A DNA stretch of 33,260 bases. Source: Bacteroidota bacterium. GTDB lineage: Bacteria; Bacteroidota; Bacteroidia; Cytophagales; Cyclobacteriaceae. The notes under the pieces are model-generated. The model was not told where the DNA came from. It worked only from the letters and a program-made list of their open reading frames with translations, and ran no database searches. The DNA is taken from the NCBI GenBank assembly GCA_023417785.1, contig JAEZEH010000189.1, forward strand, positions 1 to 33,260, in the 5' to 3' direction. The position numbers and the translations under genes are program-made. Positions 30,096 to 33,260 of the stretch are shown here, in pieces (position 1 is the stretch's first letter; the number at the start of each line of letters is the position of its first letter).

Positions 30096-32927
30096 ATGAA
30101 CGTAAACCTTAACCTTCTTATTACAGCCCTTATCGGGGCGGCCTGTCTGGCTTCCTGCGGAGAGAAAAACTCTCAGTACGAGCTTGTTGAAGGCGGGGTC
30201 GTGGTCAGCATCGACCAGTCAGAGGTCAGGAAAGTCAGACTCATTGCGGTAACGGACAAAATCATTCGCGTCACTGCGTCGCCTGAAAATCAATTTTCTA
30301 CAACCCAAAGCCTGATGGCGGTTTCCGTTGATGAAAAACCGGATTTCCGTGTCGATGAATCGCATCAGTCAGTTGTGCTCAAAACGTCAGCCCTTCAGGC
30401 CCGGGTGAATACCAAAAGCGGAGAAGTGGTTTTTCTGGATAGCACCGGAACCGCGATACTCAGGGAAAAGCAGGGTGGAGGAAAGCAATTCATCGCGTCT
30501 GCAGAGGTGCCCGGGCGGTATCAGATACGCCAGATCTTTGAATCCCCGGCTGACGAAGCTTTCTATGGGCTTGGCGGCCACCAGAACGGCCAGATGAATT
30601 ACAAGGGTGATGACGTGGACCTTGTGCAGCATAATATCGTGGCGGTCGTGCCTTTCCTTTATTCCACCCGAAACTATGGAATTTTGTGGGATAATTACTC
30701 GAGCTCAAAATTCGGCGATCCGCGAGAATATGAGCCTCTGTCGGGCTTACAGTTATATAATAAAGAGGGGCAGACGGGTGGGCTGACCGCAACCTATTAT
30801 GTGCATGACCGGGTGGTAAAAACCGGGGTCGAGGATAAAATCGATTTCGAATACCTGGAAACACCGCAGGTTGACCAGTTCCCAAAAGACATCGCGAATG
30901 ACGGAAAGGTCATCTGGGAAGGGGCTGTTGCTTCCGAGATCGAAGGCGAGCATAAGTTTCTTGTCTACTCTTCCGGTTATATAAAGGTTTGGATTGATGG
31001 CCAGTTGATTTTGGACAAGTGGCGCCAGAACTGGAACCCCTGGACGAATAAGTTTCGGGTGCCACTCAGTAAAGGTGAACGAAAAACTATCCGGATTGAA
31101 TGGATTCCGCAGGGTGGATACCTCGCAGTAAAGCACCTTGACCCGGTTTCAGCCGAAGAACAAAATCAACTTTCGCTTTCGTCGGAAGTCGCCAGTCAGA
31201 TTGATTACTATTTCATCAAAGGCAACAACGCCGACCAGGTCATCAGCGGTTACCGTGCCGTTACCGGGAAGGCACCGATCGTACCGAAATGGGCGATGGG
31301 ATATTGGCAAAGCCGGGAACGCTATCGCACACAAGCCGAATTAATCGATGTGGTGAAGCAGTACAGGAAACGTCGGATTCCCCTTGACAACATAGTGCTG
31401 GACTGGCAGTATTGGAAAGATCCCGAGTGGGGTTCTCATGAATTTGACGAGTCGCGTTTCCCTGATCCAAAAGGCATGATTGATCAGCTCCATAATGAAT
31501 TGCACACAAACCTGATGATTTCCGTCTGGCCGAAGTTCAACGTAGGAACCGATCATTACAATGAAATGAATGAGAAGGGGTTCCTTTTTACAAGAAATGC
31601 CGCAAAGAAACGCAAAGACTGGGTGGGCCCCGGATATGAATCAACATTCTACGATCCCTTCAATCAGGAAGCCGGCAAAATGTTCTGGGCACAACTTGAT
31701 GAGAATCTCAATAGCCTGGGCGTTGATGCGTGGTGGCTGGATGCGACGGAACCCGATATGCATTCCAATCTCTCCCTTGTGGAGCGAAAACTTAATATGA
31801 GCCCCAACGCCCTGGGATCAGGGGCTGAATACTTCAACGCATACTCCCTTATGAATGCCAAAGGCGTTTACGAAGGTCAGCGCAGATCAAGTCCGGATAA
31901 GCGGGTTTTTATTTTAACACGCTCCGCATACGCTGGTCAGCAACGCTATGGCGCCGTCACCTGGAGCGGAGACATCGTTTCGCGCTGGAGTGACTTCAAA
32001 GATCAGATCTCAAGTGGGGTCAACTTTTCACTTTCCGGTATTCCATATTGGACGATGGACATCGGCGGCTTTGCCGTTGAAAGAAGATACGAAAACCCAA
32101 ATGCACAAGACCTCAAAGAATGGCGGGAGCTTAACACGAGATGGTTCCAGTTTGGGGCCTTCTGTCCCGTCTTCAGATCGCACGGCCAGTATCCCACCCG
32201 TGAGATTTTCAATATTGCGCCGGCGGAACACCCTGCCTATAAGAGCATGGTATACTATACGAACCTGCGGTATCGGTTAATGCCGTACTTGTATTCGCTT
32301 GCCGCAAGTTGCTACCACGACGATTACACCATGATGCGCGGCCTCGTAATGGATTTTCCCGACGATCCGCGCGTGCGCGATATAGCGGATCAGTACATGC
32401 TCGGACCTTCGATCCTGGTAAACCCTGTGTACGAATATGGTGCAACGTCAAGAAAGGTTTACCTGCCCTCATCGTCGGCATGGTTCGACTTCTACACAGG
32501 AGAGTATCTGAAAGGCGGACAAACGCTTGAGGCAAATGCCCCTTACGAACGAATGCCACTTTATATAAAGGCGGGTTCAATTCTTCCCATAGGCCCTGAG
32601 TTGCAGTATGCGAACGAAAAGAAAGCGGACCCGATCCGGCTATACGTGTTCACGGGAGCCGATGCAGCCTTCACCCTCTATGAAGATGAGGGAGTTAATT
32701 ACAATTATGAGCGCGGATTGTATTCAGCTATAACCATGAAATATGAAGAAGAGACAAAGACACTAACGATTAGTCCCCGGAAGGGAAGTTATAAAGATAT
32801 GCTGGAGGAGCGGACCTTCCAGATAGTTTGGGTTAATACAGATCATCCTGCGGGAGCCGGTCTTGAAGGACTGGCTTCTCAGGAGATCCGTTATTCCGGA
32901 AAGGAAATAACCCTCAATTTGAAATAA
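30096..32927 (+). CDS. GH31 family alpha-glycosidase lipoprotein with PA14 insert (alpha-xylosidase-like)
   Basis: The 943-residue protein opens with MNVNLNLLITALIGAACLASC, a type II signal peptide with Cys 21, so it is lipid-anchored. A GH31 N-terminal beta domain (~50-250, with FYGLGGHQNGQMNYKG) is interrupted at ~255-350 by a PA14 domain (HKFLVYSSGYIKVWIDGQLILDKW). The catalytic barrel follows, with nucleophile D549 in WWLDATEPDMH and acid/base D626 in TWSGDI; the C-terminal beta domains close the chain. PA14-bearing GH31 enzymes of this layout include alpha-xylosidases acting on xyloglucan oligosaccharides, but alpha-glucosidase or transglucosidase activity is also possible. It starts a presumed polysaccharide-utilisation operon with the susC-like gene 61 bases on. 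The ATG at 30096 is preferred to a TTG at 30075. Confidence 0.93.
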   Translation: MNVNLNLLITALIGAACLASCGEKNSQYELVEGGVVVSIDQSEVRKVRLIAVTDKIIRVTASPENQFSTTQSLMAVSVDEKPDFRVDESHQSVVLKTSALQARVNTKSGEVVFLDSTGTAILREKQGGGKQFIASAEVPGRYQIRQIFESPADEAFYGLGGHQNGQMNYKGDDVDLVQHNIVAVVPFLYSTRNYGILWDNYSSSKFGDPREYEPLSGLQLYNKEGQTGGLTATYYVHDRVVKTGVEDKIDFEYLETPQVDQFPKDIANDGKVIWEGAVASEIEGEHKFLVYSSGYIKVWIDGQLILDKWRQNWNPWTNKFRVPLSKGERKTIRIEWIPQGGYLAVKHLDPVSAEEQNQLSLSSEVASQIDYYFIKGNNADQVISGYRAVTGKAPIVPKWAMGYWQSRERYRTQAELIDVVKQYRKRRIPLDNIVLDWQYWKDPEWGSHEFDESRFPDPKGMIDQLHNELHTNLMISVWPKFNVGTDHYNEMNEKGFLFTRNAAKKRKDWVGPGYESTFYDPFNQEAGKMFWAQLDENLNSLGVDAWWLDATEPDMHSNLSLVERKLNMSPNALGSGAEYFNAYSLMNAKGVYEGQRRSSPDKRVFILTRSAYAGQQRYGAVTWSGDIVSRWSDFKDQISSGVNFSLSGIPYWTMDIGGFAVERRYENPNAQDLKEWRELNTRWFQFGAFCPVFRSHGQYPTREIFNIAPAEHPAYKSMVYYTNLRYRLMPYLYSLAASCYHDDYTMMRGLVMDFPDDPRVRDIADQYMLGPSILVNPVYEYGATSRKVYLPSSSAWFDFYTGEYLKGGQTLEANAPYERMPLYIKAGSILPIGPELQYANEKKADPIRLYVFTGADAAFTLYEDEGVNYNYERGLYSAITMKYEEETKTLTISPRKGSYKDMLEERTFQIVWVNTDHPAGAGLEGLASQEIRYSGKEITLNLK

Positions 32928-32931
32928 GACA

Positions 32932-32957
32932 TTAACCTTCTCCAAAGAGGTTAACCT
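32932..32957 (+). other. Hairpin and direct repeat at the GH31-susC junction
   Basis: TTAACCT (32932-32938) is the complement of AGGTTAA (32948-32954), and TTAACCT recurs directly at 32951-32957. The hairpin has no T tract, so it is not an intrinsic terminator; it may shape mRNA processing or protein binding between the two genes. Confidence 0.45.
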
Positions 32958-32988
32958 AAGACCAAATAACTAAACTCAAACAAAAACA

Positions 32989-33260
32989 ATGAAGATGAAA
33001 AAAATCTACAGAGGCATTCTCCGGATCGCTTCCGTGTTTTTGTTACTGCTCATGGCGAGTACAGCGTATTCGCAGTCGAGATCAGTGACAGGAACCGTGA
33101 CCGACGAGTCGGATTCCCCTATGCCAGGGGTGAACGTGATCATCAAAGGTACGACTGTGGGAACGACTACAGACGTGAACGGAAACTACACATTGCAGGC
33201 TAACAGCGGCGACATAATCGTTGTTTCTTTCATCGGGTACACCGCCCAGGAAATTCAGGT
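32989..33260 (+). CDS. susC: SusC-like TonB-dependent outer-membrane receptor (5' part)
   Basis: Ninety codons are visible before the window ends; full-length relatives have about 1000 residues. The start MKMKKIYRGILRIASVFLLLLMASTAYSQ is a type I signal peptide with likely cleavage after AYS or SQ. It is followed by the carboxypeptidase-regulatory-like domain typical of SusC proteins (VTGTVTDESDSPMPGVNVIIKGT, then TTTDVNGNYTL and VVSFIGYT). SusC proteins form the outer-membrane channel of the SusCD glycan importer and are energised by TonB. A susD gene is expected just beyond the window. It follows the GH31 gene closely on the same strand, so co-transcription is likely. Confidence 0.93.
   Translation, partial: MKMKKIYRGILRIASVFLLLLMASTAYSQSRSVTGTVTDESDSPMPGVNVIIKGTTVGTTTDVNGNYTLQANSGDIIVVSFIGYTAQEIQ

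Overview
The window looks like a chromosomal segment from the phylum Bacteroidota, most likely the order Cytophagales (Cyclobacteriaceae/Chryseolinea-like; this is inference from gene content, not from a marker search). The evidence is the gene order of the division/cell-wall cluster without murF, the Bacteroidota-type FtsL-like protein, lipoproteins with type II signal peptides, a hybrid two-component regulator of the polysaccharide-utilisation type, a SusC-like receptor, the near absence of Shine-Dalgarno sequences, and promoter -7 elements of the form TAnnTTTG.

Region 1 (1-5184) is housekeeping. It holds the 3' end of nqrE (sodium-pumping NADH:quinone reductase) closed by a strong terminator, then a DUF502 membrane protein. 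Tail-to-tail with these is a minus-strand pair, a TlpA-like thioredoxin lipoprotein followed by mnmA. A family III CoA-transferase gene is divergent from that pair.

Region 2 (5108-20822) is a complete dcw cluster on the plus strand: mraZ, rsmH, ftsL-like, ftsI, murE, mraY, murD, ftsW, murG, murC, ftsQ, ftsA, ftsZ. It makes lipid II from UDP-MurNAc-dipeptide onward, except for the MurF step, and supplies the septal transpeptidase, the septal SEDS polymerase and the Z-ring proteins. Junctions are tight, several genes overlap, and three genes use GTG or TTG starts. In front of mraZ lie three perfect 10-bp-spaced AAAGTGG repeats, the expected MraZ operator, directly upstream of a TAnnTTTG element. 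After ftsZ comes a 331-bp gene-free stretch packed with hairpins. It contains a nested rod-like structure that may be a small RNA, possibly 6S-like, and two further intrinsic terminators.

Region 3 (21154-33260) is accessory and envelope-oriented. It has a small lipoprotein, a 1372-residue hybrid two-component sensor/AraC regulator, and a convergent Tyr/Ser-rich lipoprotein of unknown function. These are followed by an FtsX/MacB-type ABC permease, a repeat-rich intergenic stretch with a possible 32-residue membrane microprotein, a GH31 lipoprotein glycosidase with a PA14 insert, and the start of a SusC-like TonB-dependent receptor. The last two look like the beginning of a polysaccharide-utilisation locus that continues beyond the window, possibly aimed at alpha-xylosylated or alpha-glucosylated glycans.

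I found no clearly new multi-gene system. The most unusual signals are non-coding: the structured RNA candidate after ftsZ, three tracts of 7-bp-period repeats (after ftsA and between the convergent genes at 25.9 kb), and the dyad/direct-repeat cluster upstream of the microprotein ORF.
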